From positions 141,590-205,589 of the forward strand of contig CBDFMS010000017.1 in the NCBI GenBank assembly GCA_965249735.1: 64,000 nt of DNA, written 5' to 3'. How positions within the stretch are numbered: position 1 is the first letter of the stretch; every line of letters starts with the position of its first letter. Shown here one piece after another: positions 42,385 to 49,901 of the stretch. The position numbers were made by a program, and so were the translations under genes. The notes below the pieces were generated by a model. It worked only from the letters and a program-made list of their open reading frames with translations, did no database searches and was not told where the DNA came from. The DNA comes from JANQSS01 sp965249735. GTDB lineage: Bacteria; Bacteroidota; Bacteroidia; Chitinophagales; Saprospiraceae.

Positions 42385-43794
42385 ATGAAAAAACGAATTA
42401 TTTGTTGGGGAAAAGACACCGAAGGAAAGAAGTACTTCTTTACCTTCAGCTTGCAGGCTAAAGAAAACCGCGTAGACGGACATATTATTCCAGGCGACAT
42501 TCTGACTCAGGAGTTCGAAAACTTACTGGCGAATCAATGGCGTGAAGGTGGAGAACTGCAGTTTCCGGAGGGAACGCAAGAATTTTCTACAGAACTAACG
42601 GTCACAGAATCTGTACTCCCTGAGGGGTATGAACTTGACAATCACGGGCTGCTGAAGCGATCTCAAACCGAATGGAATTTTATGGTTATGTCGTTGAAAC
42701 TAGCTGATTTGTATCATCAGGAAGTAGAGGATTTTAAAGAAAAGGTAGACCAGCTTACAACCTTTGACAGTCCTATTTGGGAATCTTTAAAGACGTTTTG
42801 GGGGAAGGTAAGCGAACAGATTCGTGAAAAGAATTTGTTGCGGGATCATGCTTCAGACTTACATAATCAAACCAATCATCTGTTTGAGCGGATGAAAGAG
42901 TTGCGAAAGAAGATGGATTCTGAATTTCGTCACCTTTCTGAAAAAAATAAAGGCCACATCTCTGTCATTCTAGATGAAATAGATAAAAAAATTGAATCCG
43001 GCTTGAGTCTTCAGCCCATCTTCAATCAATTGAAGAAAGTTCAAAATGACCTCAAGAAAACTGAACTCACGAAAGGTCATCGCCGAAAACTGTGGGATCG
43101 AATCGATAAGGCGTTCAAGAGGGTTAAAGCTAAGCGTTACGGAGATCAGGGAGATGGGAAAGACGGCGGAACCAAAAGCAGACTTCAACATCGATATGAT
43201 GGGCTGATTGAAGTTATAAAACGCATGGAGCGATCCATTCAACGCGATAGAAATGATCTTTCATTTCAAAATAATCGAATCAATGTCACATCCGGGCAAC
43301 TCGAAGCTGAAATACGGAAAGCCAAAATTCAAATGATCGAGGAGCGCGTGAATTCCAAACAAGAGAAATTGGATGACATGAAACGTACCCAGGCCGATCT
43401 TGAAATCCGACTGGAAAAAGAGAAGGAACGTGAAAAAGCTCGACAGGCTAAAAAGGCCAAGCAAGAAGAAATTTCTAAAGCCAAGGCAGAAATCGAAGAA
43501 AAGATTGCCACTGAAATGAGTGGAGCCAAAGCTGAACGGGAAGATGAATTGGATAAATTATTGACGGCTGCAAATGCTATAAATGAGTCTCGACACAAAC
43601 CAAAACAAGCTCCCAAGGAGAAGGAAGAGGATGCTGTTCCGCAAGGCGATCAGGAGTTGACGGTCTCAGAATTCGTTTCAGACAAACTCGAAGACATTGT
43701 TGACACTGCGCGTGCAGTCGCCAGCATACTTGGAAATAAAATCGAGAATGCGATCGAAGATATGAGTCAGAAATTGGAAAAAGAGGAAGAATAA
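42385..43794 (+). CDS. Coiled-coil protein of unknown function
   Basis: A 469-residue soluble protein. The first ~90 residues form a beta-rich domain opening KKRIICWGKDTEGKKYFFTF. The rest is mostly charged helix: strong Lys/Glu/Arg coiled coil at about 275-390 (EEISKAKAEIEEKI and similar heptads), a short Pro/Lys linker, and a C-terminal amphipathic helix (EFVSDKLEDIVDTARAVASIL). The helical middle (WESLKTFWGKVSEQIREKN) recalls DUF349-like repeats, but I do not assign the family. A strong terminator follows, and an IS element starts 8 bp beyond that terminator. Confidence 0.7.
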   Translation: MKKRIICWGKDTEGKKYFFTFSLQAKENRVDGHIIPGDILTQEFENLLANQWREGGELQFPEGTQEFSTELTVTESVLPEGYELDNHGLLKRSQTEWNFMVMSLKLADLYHQEVEDFKEKVDQLTTFDSPIWESLKTFWGKVSEQIREKNLLRDHASDLHNQTNHLFERMKELRKKMDSEFRHLSEKNKGHISVILDEIDKKIESGLSLQPIFNQLKKVQNDLKKTELTKGHRRKLWDRIDKAFKRVKAKRYGDQGDGKDGGTKSRLQHRYDGLIEVIKRMERSIQRDRNDLSFQNNRINVTSGQLEAEIRKAKIQMIEERVNSKQEKLDDMKRTQADLEIRLEKEKEREKARQAKKAKQEEISKAKAEIEEKIATEMSGAKAEREDELDKLLTAANAINESRHKPKQAPKEKEEDAVPQGDQELTVSEFVSDKLEDIVDTARAVASILGNKIENAIEDMSQKLEKEEE

Positions 43795-43813
43795 TCTTTG
43801 CGTCTCTAAAAAT

Positions 43814-43851
43814 AAAAAAGGCCATTCAAAATCAATTGAATGGCCTTTTTT
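43814..43851 (+). terminator. Rho-independent terminator after the coiled-coil gene
   Basis: GGCCATTCAA (43820-43829) pairs perfectly with TTGAATGGCC (43836-43845), flanked by an A-run and a T-run. It can work in both directions. Confidence 0.9.
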
Positions 43852-43899
43852 AATTTGATGTCCCGTCCTAAAATAAGTTGACATAAAAACGACTTATTA

Positions 43900-44298
43900 A
43901 TGAAAGGATCAAAAGAGCCGAAGAAAAGGCGAACACAGAGAGATTACAATTTAGGCTTTAAACTGGCAGTTATTTCGCAAGTGGAAGAAGGCGAAATGAC
44001 ATACAAGCAAGCACAAAAGGCATATGGGATACAAGGCCGCAGCACTGTTTTGATGTGGTTACGGAAACATGGTACCTTGGATTGGACAAAACCAAGTATT
44101 CATTATATGTCAAGTCCAAAGCGGAAAGAAACGCCTGCACAAAAGATCAAACGTTTGGAGAAGGAGCTATCAGATGAGCGATTGAAAAATGCGATACTAA
44201 ATAAGATGATAGACATCTCTGATCAGCAATATGGTACGTCACTTAGAAAAAAGTATTTACCCAAACAATCCAAATTATCCGAGAAGAGAAACAAGTAA
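43900..44298 (+). CDS. IS3-family transposase OrfA (IS 1)
   Basis: 132 residues. An N-terminal helix-turn-helix (YNLGFKLAVISQVEEGEMTYKQAQKAYGIQGRSTVLMWLRKHG) is followed by a leucine-zipper-like helix (KIKRLEKELSDERLKNAILNKMI). OrfA binds the IS ends and can act as an inhibitor of transposition. The frame contains A_AAA_AAG at 44247-44253, where a -1 slip would fuse it to OrfB and give a 412-residue transposase. Confidence 0.88.
   Translation: MKGSKEPKKRRTQRDYNLGFKLAVISQVEEGEMTYKQAQKAYGIQGRSTVLMWLRKHGTLDWTKPSIHYMSSPKRKETPAQKIKRLEKELSDERLKNAILNKMIDISDQQYGTSLRKKYLPKQSKLSEKRNK
44247..44253 (+). other. Programmed -1 frameshift site (A_AAA_AAG), IS 1
   Basis: The heptamer sits in the right phase on the OrfA codons AGA AAA AAG. 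The -1 frame is open from here into OrfB (reading VFTQTIQIIREEKQVSLSRCC before LFGISRQAIY). Confidence 0.75.
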
Positions 44299-44318
44299 GT
44301 TTATCAAGATGTTGTCGA

Positions 44319-45137
44319 TTGTTTGGGATAAGTAGACAGGCCATATATCAAGCCTACAGTAGATCAGTTAAACGGTTGGAAAAGAATTTACAGATTAAGT
44401 CAATGGTACAATCCATAAGGATGGAAATGCCTAGGATTGGCACGCGAAAGTTATACTATTTGCTTAAGCCTCAAATGGAACGATTGGATATCAAGATGGG
44501 CAGAGATGCTTTGTTTGCCTATTTACGTTCAGAGAATATGCTAATAAAGCGTAAAAAGAATTACACAAAAACAACGGACTCCAAACACTGGTTAAGAAAG
44601 TATCCAAATCTAATGAAGGAAGAAGATGTAGAGAGAACAGAACAAGTATTTGTAAGTGATATAACCTACATCAAAAGCAGAGAAAGGACGCATTATCTTT
44701 CCCTGGTGACAGATGCATACAGTAGGAAGATAATGGGCTACAAGCTTAGTGATGATATGAGTGCTGAAAATGTGGTTCAAGCTCTGAAAATGGCTCTAAA
44801 ACAACGCATAACTAACAATCCATTAGTCCATCATTCGGACAGAGGGCTACAGTATTGTTCTTCGATCTATCAAAACGAATTAAGATCCAGGTCAGTAACT
44901 CCATCAATGACAGAAGGATATGATTGTTACCAAAATGCTCTGGCCGAAAGAATCAATGGAATTCTTAAACAAGAATTTCTTATACACAGATGTAACACTG
45001 GTAAAGAGTTAGACAAACTCATCAATGAATCCATTAACACATACAATGATAAAAGACCGCATTTGAGTTTAGGTATGAAAACACCTAATTTCGTTCATGA
45101 AAAAACCAGTGAGGAAAGCCCCACTGGTTCAATTTAA
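44319..45137 (+). CDS. IS3-family transposase OrfB, DDE integrase (IS 1)
   Basis: 272 residues from TTG 44319, but the frame is open upstream to the slip site and is probably translated as OrfAB. It starts with an HTH_21-like region (LFGISRQAIYQAYSRS). The rve catalytic core has Asp in FVSDITYIKS, Asp in HHSDRGLQY, and Glu in NALAERINGILKQEF, with the usual spacing. It is intact, so the element may still be active. Confidence 0.9.
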   Translation: MFGISRQAIYQAYSRSVKRLEKNLQIKSMVQSIRMEMPRIGTRKLYYLLKPQMERLDIKMGRDALFAYLRSENMLIKRKKNYTKTTDSKHWLRKYPNLMKEEDVERTEQVFVSDITYIKSRERTHYLSLVTDAYSRKIMGYKLSDDMSAENVVQALKMALKQRITNNPLVHHSDRGLQYCSSIYQNELRSRSVTPSMTEGYDCYQNALAERINGILKQEFLIHRCNTGKELDKLINESINTYNDKRPHLSLGMKTPNFVHEKTSEESPTGSI

Positions 45138-45527
45138 TCTTATCCAAAAACTGTCAACCTATTTTAGGACGACTCAAGGACTTAGATTTTGTTTAACCTT
45201 TAGCTAATAAATCTCTGATTTCTCCCAACAGTTCTTCAGAAGTTGGTCCTGCAGGTGCTGCTTCCTCTTCCTCTTTAGCTTTCTGCAATTTGTTCATGTT
45301 GCGTACAACCATCCACAAAGCAAATGCCACGAGACAGAATGCAATCAAGGCATTTATAAAACTTCCATATGCCAGTGCAACTCCGCCAGCTTCTCTAACT
45401 GCATCCAGAGAAGACATATTGACACCTGCCATATCAAGAGGTTCTTCTAATATGGTAAATAGATTGGTAAAATCCGGAATTCCGAATACAGACGAAACAA
45501 CCGGCATGAGTAAATCGTCAACAAGGG

Positions 45528-45531
45528 ACTT
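45528..45531. repeat. left copy of IS 2 target-site duplication (ACTT)
   Basis: ACTT immediately left of the IS end TGAAAGCTTCCCC. The same four bases follow the right end at 46798-46801. Confidence 0.85.
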
Positions 45532-45587
45532 TGAAAGCTTCCCCAAAAACTGGACGATTCAAAACTAAAGTATTAAATTGAATTGTC

Positions 45588-45854
45588 ATGAAGAAATCAA
45601 GATTTACAGAAAGTCAGATTGTATCGATTCTAAAGGCTCATGAAGCTGGTCGCAAGACTTCTGATTTGTGTCGTGAAAATGGTATCAGCGAAGCTACCTT
45701 TTATAACTGGCGCAAGAAGTATGGTGGCATGGAAACTACTCAGTTGAAGAAATTAAAAGAGCTTGAGCTGGAGAATCAACGACTGAAACGCATGTATGCA
45801 GAGCTGAGTTTAGATCATCGTATTCTCAAAGATGTGATTGAAAAAAAGTTCTAA
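45588..45854 (+). CDS. IS3-family transposase OrfA (IS 2, IS407-like)
   Basis: 88 residues, typical of the IS407/IS2-type OrfA: MKKSRFTESQIVSILKAHEA, ELCREN-like TSDLCRENGISEATFYNWRKKYGGM helix-turn-helix, then LKELELENQRLKRMYAELSLD zipper and ILKDVIEKK. The slip site lies just before its stop codon, as in other members of the group. Confidence 0.92.
   Translation: MKKSRFTESQIVSILKAHEAGRKTSDLCRENGISEATFYNWRKKYGGMETTQLKKLKELELENQRLKRMYAELSLDHRILKDVIEKKF
45842..45848 (+). other. Programmed -1 frameshift site (A_AAA_AAG), IS 2
   Basis: In phase with OrfA codons GAA AAA AAG. The -1 frame reads VLKPRAKRQIAKGI into the OrfB ATG at 45890, predicting a 392-residue OrfAB. Confidence 0.78.
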
Positions 45855-45889
45855 AGCCTCGTGCTAAACGGCAAATAGCAAAGGGAATC

Positions 45890-46765
45890 ATGGAAACGTA
45901 CGAGGTAAATATCACACAAGCTTGTCGTGTCATTAATTTGAGCAAGTCTGTTTATTACTACAAACTCAAAGAATCGCAAGACGATCAGGTTATTAGCATG
46001 CTCTCTGAGTTATCCAAGCGGCATCCGACAAACGGATTTTGGAAGCTCTTTCACAGGATCAGATTAGCAGGCATGAGATGGAATCACAAGCGGGTATATC
46101 GTGTTTATAAACAAATGAATTTGAACATAAAGGTTAAACGCAAAAAACGGTTACCTAGTCGAAACAGAGTCCCATTAGTAGTCCCAGGCCGAATGAATGA
46201 AACATGGTCAATGGATTTCATGAGTGATGCATTAGAAAATGGGCGCAAGTTCCGCACATTAAATATCATGGATGATTTTAATCGCAAAGCACTGGCTATT
46301 GAAGCAGACTTTTCTTTGCCTGCCACAAGAGTTATTCGAGTGCTGGAGCGAATAATATACTTTAAAGGCAAGCCAAAGCGAATACGTGTGGACAACGGCC
46401 CAGAATTTACGTCCGCTGAATTTACAGACTGGTGTGCTGATAACAATATTGCCGTTCTATTTATTCAACCAGGAAAGCCAAGTCAAAATGGATTTATCGA
46501 ACGATTTAATAAAAGCTACCGTACCGCCGTTTTAAATGCATATTGGTTTGAAGAACTCAGACAAGTGCGCATCTTAACGGAGAAATGGTTGGAGGACTAT
46601 AACAATTTAAGGCCACATGATGCGCTGAACAACTTACCTCCAACACTCTACACGCAACAGGCAGCATTAATTGTGGAAAACAACAACAGCGATCATTCTA
46701 TACCGGCTACGTTAAATTGTTTACCACGAATTAACACTACTGATAATATTAATGAATTTTTATAA
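45890..46765 (+). CDS. IS3-family transposase OrfB, DDE integrase (IS 2, IS407-like)
   Basis: 291 residues. The N-terminal HTH region (ITQACRVINLSKSVYYYKLK) precedes the rve core with Asp in WSMDFMSD, Asp in RVDNGPEFTS and Glu in SQNGFIERFN, then a YNNLRPHDALNNLPP tail. All catalytic residues are present. ATG 45890 permits independent OrfB synthesis, but the upstream open frame supports the OrfAB fusion. Confidence 0.93.
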   Translation: METYEVNITQACRVINLSKSVYYYKLKESQDDQVISMLSELSKRHPTNGFWKLFHRIRLAGMRWNHKRVYRVYKQMNLNIKVKRKKRLPSRNRVPLVVPGRMNETWSMDFMSDALENGRKFRTLNIMDDFNRKALAIEADFSLPATRVIRVLERIIYFKGKPKRIRVDNGPEFTSAEFTDWCADNNIAVLFIQPGKPSQNGFIERFNKSYRTAVLNAYWFEELRQVRILTEKWLEDYNNLRPHDALNNLPPTLYTQQAALIVENNNSDHSIPATLNCLPRINTTDNINEFL

Positions 46766-46797
46766 TTTTAACACGTCCTATTAAAGGGAAGCCCACA

Positions 46798-46801
46798 ACT
46801 T
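46798..46801. repeat. right copy of IS 2 target-site duplication (ACTT)
   Basis: ACTT immediately right of the IS end GCCCACA. It pairs with 45528-45531. Confidence 0.85.
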
Positions 46802-46974
46802 GATGACCGTTCCAAATGCGGCACCGAGCACTATACCGACAGCCATGTCGAGCAAATTGCCCTTCAGTGCAAATTCTTTAAAGTCTTTTAACATAATCGT
46901 TTTGATTTAAATGATGAATAGTAAATATACAAATTTGTTGAAATTTTATGTTTAGTTAATTCAGGCTGTGCGAG

Positions 46975-47661
46975 TTATAGATCATTTCTGTTCATTAACA
47001 TATAGTTTTCCCACACGTGTCGCTTAGACCCCTGATCAAATTTTGGTTGAAATATCTCATTGAAATATTGGTCAGATTTAAGACGATCTTCTGGTGTTGA
47101 GGCCAGGGTATTAATAATAATAAGTCCATTCTCTGCGAGCAACTGATCCAATGAATCTAAATATGCGGTTGACAAAAAATATGTAGGAATTTCATCGTCA
47201 ATAAAGATGTCAGAAATGATTAAATCGTACTTTTCTCCGTGTATTTTAATAAACTGCTGTGCATCGACACAATACGTTGTATACGGGGTAGTCAACCTGT
47301 TCAAACCATATTTCTCCGCCAGATAGATGACGTTCTCATCAATCTCAATGAACGTCATATGTTCAACAGACAATCCACTCAATTCTACTAAAAGCGGAAC
47401 ACTTCCCAGACCTAATCCCAAGAGAAGTACGCGTTCAAAAGCGCGATCACCAAGTCTGATCTGTTTAAACAATAAGCGAAAATTATCATATCGGTCTTCA
47501 TACGAGTAGACGGCATTTTTGGTACACAATTGCATTCTACCATTTTTCAAACTCACATACATATGCGGATTAATCATAGACGGTGCACTTTCCACATGAA
47601 CTTCCCATAAATATGAAAGTCCGTATTTCCAAGCCGGAATTACACCTTTTGATTTCTCCAC
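46975..47661 (-). CDS. Spermidine synthase-like methyltransferase-fold protein
   Basis: A 228-residue Rossmann protein with LLGLGLGSVPLLVEL (nucleotide loop), IEIDENVIYLAEKYG, and the DLIISDIFIDDEIPTYFL segment similar to the spermidine synthase DxxD region. It is shorter than true SpeE (about 280 residues) and lacks an obvious full putrescine pocket, so it may be an aminopropyltransferase-like protein without that activity. GTG start at 47661 overlaps the TAG of the upstream GlmU-like gene (TAGTG), so the two are coupled. Confidence 0.75.
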   Translation of the reverse strand: MEKSKGVIPAWKYGLSYLWEVHVESAPSMINPHMYVSLKNGRMQLCTKNAVYSYEDRYDNFRLLFKQIRLGDRAFERVLLLGLGLGSVPLLVELSGLSVEHMTFIEIDENVIYLAEKYGLNRLTTPYTTYCVDAQQFIKIHGEKYDLIISDIFIDDEIPTYFLSTAYLDSLDQLLAENGLIIINTLASTPEDRLKSDQYFNEIFQPKFDQGSKRHVWENYMLMNRNDL

Positions 47662-48851
47662 TATGTCCTTTGCGTTGCTGTTAGTGTATGGATATGTTCG
47701 AATACCTCGATCTCCGGTTCATCAAATACTTTATCTCGGCGACTATAAATATGTTTGCTGACTTCGATCGCTTTGGCTAATCTGTATTCTTCTAGCCGAT
47801 CTTTTCCACCCCAACTAAATGAGGGCACCATTCTTGGCAAGTATCCTGATCCGAAAAGATTGCATGATACACCGACGACGGTACCTGTATTGAACATGGT
47901 GTTTATGCCACATTTAGAATGGTCACCCATGATTAGCCCACAAAACTGTAATCCTGTTGATTCATAGGTTTGGAGTGCTTGGTTCCAAAGTGTCACATCC
48001 CCATAGTCATTTCTCAAGTTGGAACAATTGGTATCTGCACCGATATTGCACCATTCACCGACTACAGAATTACCTATATAACCATCATGGCTTTTATTCG
48101 AGTTGCCAAAGAAGACGCAGTTTTTTATTTCACCTCCAACTTTGGAATTTGGTCCCAATGTTGTCGGGCCATATATTTTTGCACCCATTTTAATCACGCC
48201 TGAATCGCCAATCGAGAACGGGCCTTTAATGATCGATCCCGCCAATAGAATTGCTCCTTTACCTATATATATAGGCCCTTGGTTCGCATCTAATATGCAG
48301 TGACGCACTTCTGCTCCCTCTTCAATGAATATTTGGTCTCCTTCCCAAACACATGTGCTATCCCTGGGAGTTGAGGTACGATTCTTTGTCAACAGATGAT
48401 AGTCATTTCGAATCTCGTCACCAGTTAACTCAAAAATGTGCCAGGGCCGGGTTATTCGATGGACCGGGGTTGACTCTATTGAGTATCCGGTTAATTCATC
48501 AATCTGCTCTTCTCGAATCAGGTGGTCAAATTGCTCACGACTCAGGCGAGCAGCCACCAAATCATCCTGATACATGAGGGCCTCATTGATATTCAACTGA
48601 TCAATGAGTCGAACAAGCTTAGGATTTGGCAATATATTTCCTGCAATGACAAGATTATCATCTGCCATAACAATTGGAAACAAATCGGCCAAATATTCCT
48701 GCGTGATATAGGACGTGGGAGCTTCAAGGTATTTCTCCCATTTTTCACGAATCGTAAGGATACCACACCTGATCTCAGATGTAGGTCTGGTATATGTTAG
48801 GGGTAAAAGGTGTTCCCAACTATCATCATCAAAGAGAATGATATTTCTCAT
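47661..48851 (-). CDS. GlmU-like sugar nucleotidyltransferase / hexapeptide acyltransferase
   Basis: A 396-residue Bacteroidota GlmU-family protein. The N-terminus MRNIILFDDDSWEHLLPLTYTRPTSEIRCGILTI is a variant nucleotidyltransferase region lacking the usual GxGTRM loop. The C-terminal half is a left-handed beta-helix of hexapeptide repeats (IYIGKGAILLAGSIIKGPFSIGDSGVIKMG, GYIGNSVVGEWCNIGADTNCSNL). It may act on a sugar phosphate for envelope synthesis, but the activity of the first domain is doubtful given the missing loop. Confidence 0.8.
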   Translation of the reverse strand: MRNIILFDDDSWEHLLPLTYTRPTSEIRCGILTIREKWEKYLEAPTSYITQEYLADLFPIVMADDNLVIAGNILPNPKLVRLIDQLNINEALMYQDDLVAARLSREQFDHLIREEQIDELTGYSIESTPVHRITRPWHIFELTGDEIRNDYHLLTKNRTSTPRDSTCVWEGDQIFIEEGAEVRHCILDANQGPIYIGKGAILLAGSIIKGPFSIGDSGVIKMGAKIYGPTTLGPNSKVGGEIKNCVFFGNSNKSHDGYIGNSVVGEWCNIGADTNCSNLRNDYGDVTLWNQALQTYESTGLQFCGLIMGDHSKCGINTMFNTGTVVGVSCNLFGSGYLPRMVPSFSWGGKDRLEEYRLAKAIEVSKHIYSRRDKVFDEPEIEVFEHIHTLTATQRT

Positions 48852-48933
48852 AGAGTAAAATTATCGCATTATTGCTTTAGACGCAACATCCGTCTTTTGT
48901 AACAAACAGTTTGAAGATACAACCGGTTCATTC

Positions 48934-48967
48934 AAAAAAAAAGCTCTGTACTATTGAAGTACAGAGC
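48934..48967 (-). terminator. Rho-independent terminator after rpmE2
   Basis: On the - strand, GCTCTGTACT / AGTACAGAGC is a 10-bp perfect stem (48943-48952 with 48958-48967) with a 5-nt loop, followed by nine T. It lies between rpmE2 and the GlmU-like gene. Confidence 0.9.
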
Positions 48968-48992
48968 CTTACGTGTTATTCAATAATCACAT

Positions 48993-49262
48993 TTATTTGT
49001 CCGTCTTCGCGAAGCGTGTTTTCGCAAATTTCTTGTTGAACTTGTCAATACGACCAGCTGTATCAACAAATTTCATTTTACCTGTAAAAAATGGGTGAGA
49101 CATATTTGAGATCTCCAATTTGATCAATGGATACTCATTACCGTCTTCCCATACTATTGTATCGTTCGTAGCTGTGCATGATTTGGCTAAAAAAGCCTCA
49201 TCACAAGAAAAGTCTTTAAACACAACCGTTCTATATTCTTCTGGATGGATTCCTTTTTTCAT
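48993..49262 (-). CDS. rpmE2: 50S ribosomal protein L31 type B
   Basis: An 89-residue RpmE2: MKKGIHPEEYRTVVFKDFSCDEAFLAKS, EDGNEYPLIKLEISNMSHPFFTGKMKFVDTAGRIDKFNKK. It lacks the CxxC zinc ribbon of the zinc-type L31, so it is the type that replaces it under zinc shortage in other bacteria, though in Bacteroidota it is often the only copy. It has a consensus promoter upstream and a strong terminator downstream, so it is a single-gene unit. Confidence 0.95.
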   Translation of the reverse strand: MKKGIHPEEYRTVVFKDFSCDEAFLAKSCTATNDTIVWEDGNEYPLIKLEISNMSHPFFTGKMKFVDTAGRIDKFNKKFAKTRFAKTDK

Positions 49263-49287
49263 CTTATTAAATTTTCAAAATGGGAGG

Positions 49288-49318
49288 CAAAGATAGTGCA
49301 TTTGTTAGTAACAACAAA
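49288..49318 (-). promoter_or_regulatory. Consensus Bacteroidota promoter for rpmE2
   Basis: On the - strand, TTTG (49315-49318), exactly 19 nt, then TATCTTTG (49288-49295). The ATG is 25 nt further at 49262. This is the best promoter match in the window. Confidence 0.85.
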
Positions 49319-49425
49319 GCCAATTCACGCAGCATGAATGAGCATTCGGGATTGTTTCTTACCATATATCATAGAATCTGCCTTAAACATGTCTCATCCA
49401 ACTATTCTCACTGGACAATACCGCA

Positions 49426-49791
49426 TTATCCCGGAAAGAAGGCATCCTCATAATGCCGAATCAATGGATTCTGTGGATCAGTCAAAAGCACACCTATAAT
49501 ATCAAAACGACATTCACCTCCATAGTTAACATGATCGGCATAGTGAGCAAACGCATCAATAAGTCGCTTCTTCTGCAAATGACTAACTGTCGCTTCCGGA
49601 TCTGCAAAACTATCCGATAACCTGGTTTTGACTTCTACGATGACAAGTATATCATCCTGGCGGGCGATGATATCAATTTCAGCACGTCCAATTCGCCAGT
49701 TTCGCTCTACTATTGAATAGTCCTTATTAATCAGAAAATCCACAGCTGCCTGTTCTCCCCATCGCCCAACTTCTTTTTTATCATGCTTCAT
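49426..49791 (-). CDS. YraN family (UPF0102) putative endonuclease
   Basis: 121 residues with the restriction-endonuclease-like core: GEQAAVDFLINKDYSIVERNWRIGRAEIDIIARQDDILVIVEVKTR, where the E-I-D...V-E-V-K residues form the metal-binding PD-(D/E)xK motif. Function in vivo is not firmly known; roles in DNA processing are suspected. It lies downstream of dnaE on the same strand with a 110-bp gap. Confidence 0.93.
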   Translation of the reverse strand: MKHDKKEVGRWGEQAAVDFLINKDYSIVERNWRIGRAEIDIIARQDDILVIVEVKTRLSDSFADPEATVSHLQKKRLIDAFAHYADHVNYGGECRFDIIGVLLTDPQNPLIRHYEDAFFPG

Positions 49792-49901
49792 TTTTGATTA
49801 TAGGTTCAGACATCAATGTTGAGAATAACTTATGGCTTTGCCGATGGATATTTTGTGCACCTTCAATAGTTGATCGCGGAGTTAAGTGAAATTACGGCTC
49901 C

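Larger units (their letters stand above)
43859..45176 (+). mobile_element. IS3-family insertion sequence 1 (about 1.32 kb)
   Basis: Terminal inverted repeats: TGTCCCGTCCTAAAATAAG on the left and, inverted from the right end, TGAGTCGTCCTAAAATAGG, agreeing at 21 of the outer 25 positions. It encodes orfA, then orfB in the -1 frame, with a DDE transposase and an A_AAA_AAG slip site. Sequences just outside (TTTGA and AGGAC) do not form a direct repeat. It lies between the coiled-coil gene terminator and the 3' end of mscL. IS3 subgroup not assigned. Confidence 0.88.
45532..46797 (+). mobile_element. IS3-family, IS407-like insertion sequence 2 (about 1.27 kb), inside mscL
   Basis: Ends: TGAAAGCTTCCCC on the left and, inverted from the right, TGTGGGCTTCCC. 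Both share TG tips and GCTTCCC, and GGACG follows further in on both sides. A 4-bp ACTT duplication flanks it; 4 bp is the size known for the IS407 group. It encodes OrfA 45588-45854 and OrfB 45890-46765 with an A_AAA_AAG slip site. The host gene reads across perfectly when it is removed. Confidence 0.93.
45193..46894 (-). pseudogene. mscL: mscL, mechanosensitive channel, interrupted by an IS
   Basis: The two pieces are - strand 46894-46802 (MLKDFKEFALKGNLLDMAVGI and on to VI) and 45531-45193 (KSLVDDLLMPVVSSVFGIPD to DLLAKG). Removing the IS and one copy of the 4-bp ACTT repeat restores one frame of 143 residues. That frame shows the MscL N-terminal helix, TM1 with GAAFG, TM2 (SFINALIAFCLVAFALWMVV) and the C-terminal EELLGEIRDLL bundle helix. 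The channel normally opens at high membrane tension to release osmolytes. The downstream piece alone lacks TM1, so no working channel is expected. Confidence 0.93.

Noticed and set aside
43329..43616. Serine-rich antisense frame opposite the coiled-coil gene
   Set aside because: The low-complexity Ser/Ala/Leu string is the expected complement of Lys/Glu/Ala codons.
43900..45137. Frameshifted, dead transposase in IS 1
   Set aside because: The frame change coincides with an in-phase A_AAA_AAG site and is the normal IS3 arrangement.
45193..45546. Intact 117-aa MscL starting at GTG/ATG-like codon 45546
   Set aside because: The first TM helix is missing and found beyond the IS at 46802-46894; the start lies inside the IS end.
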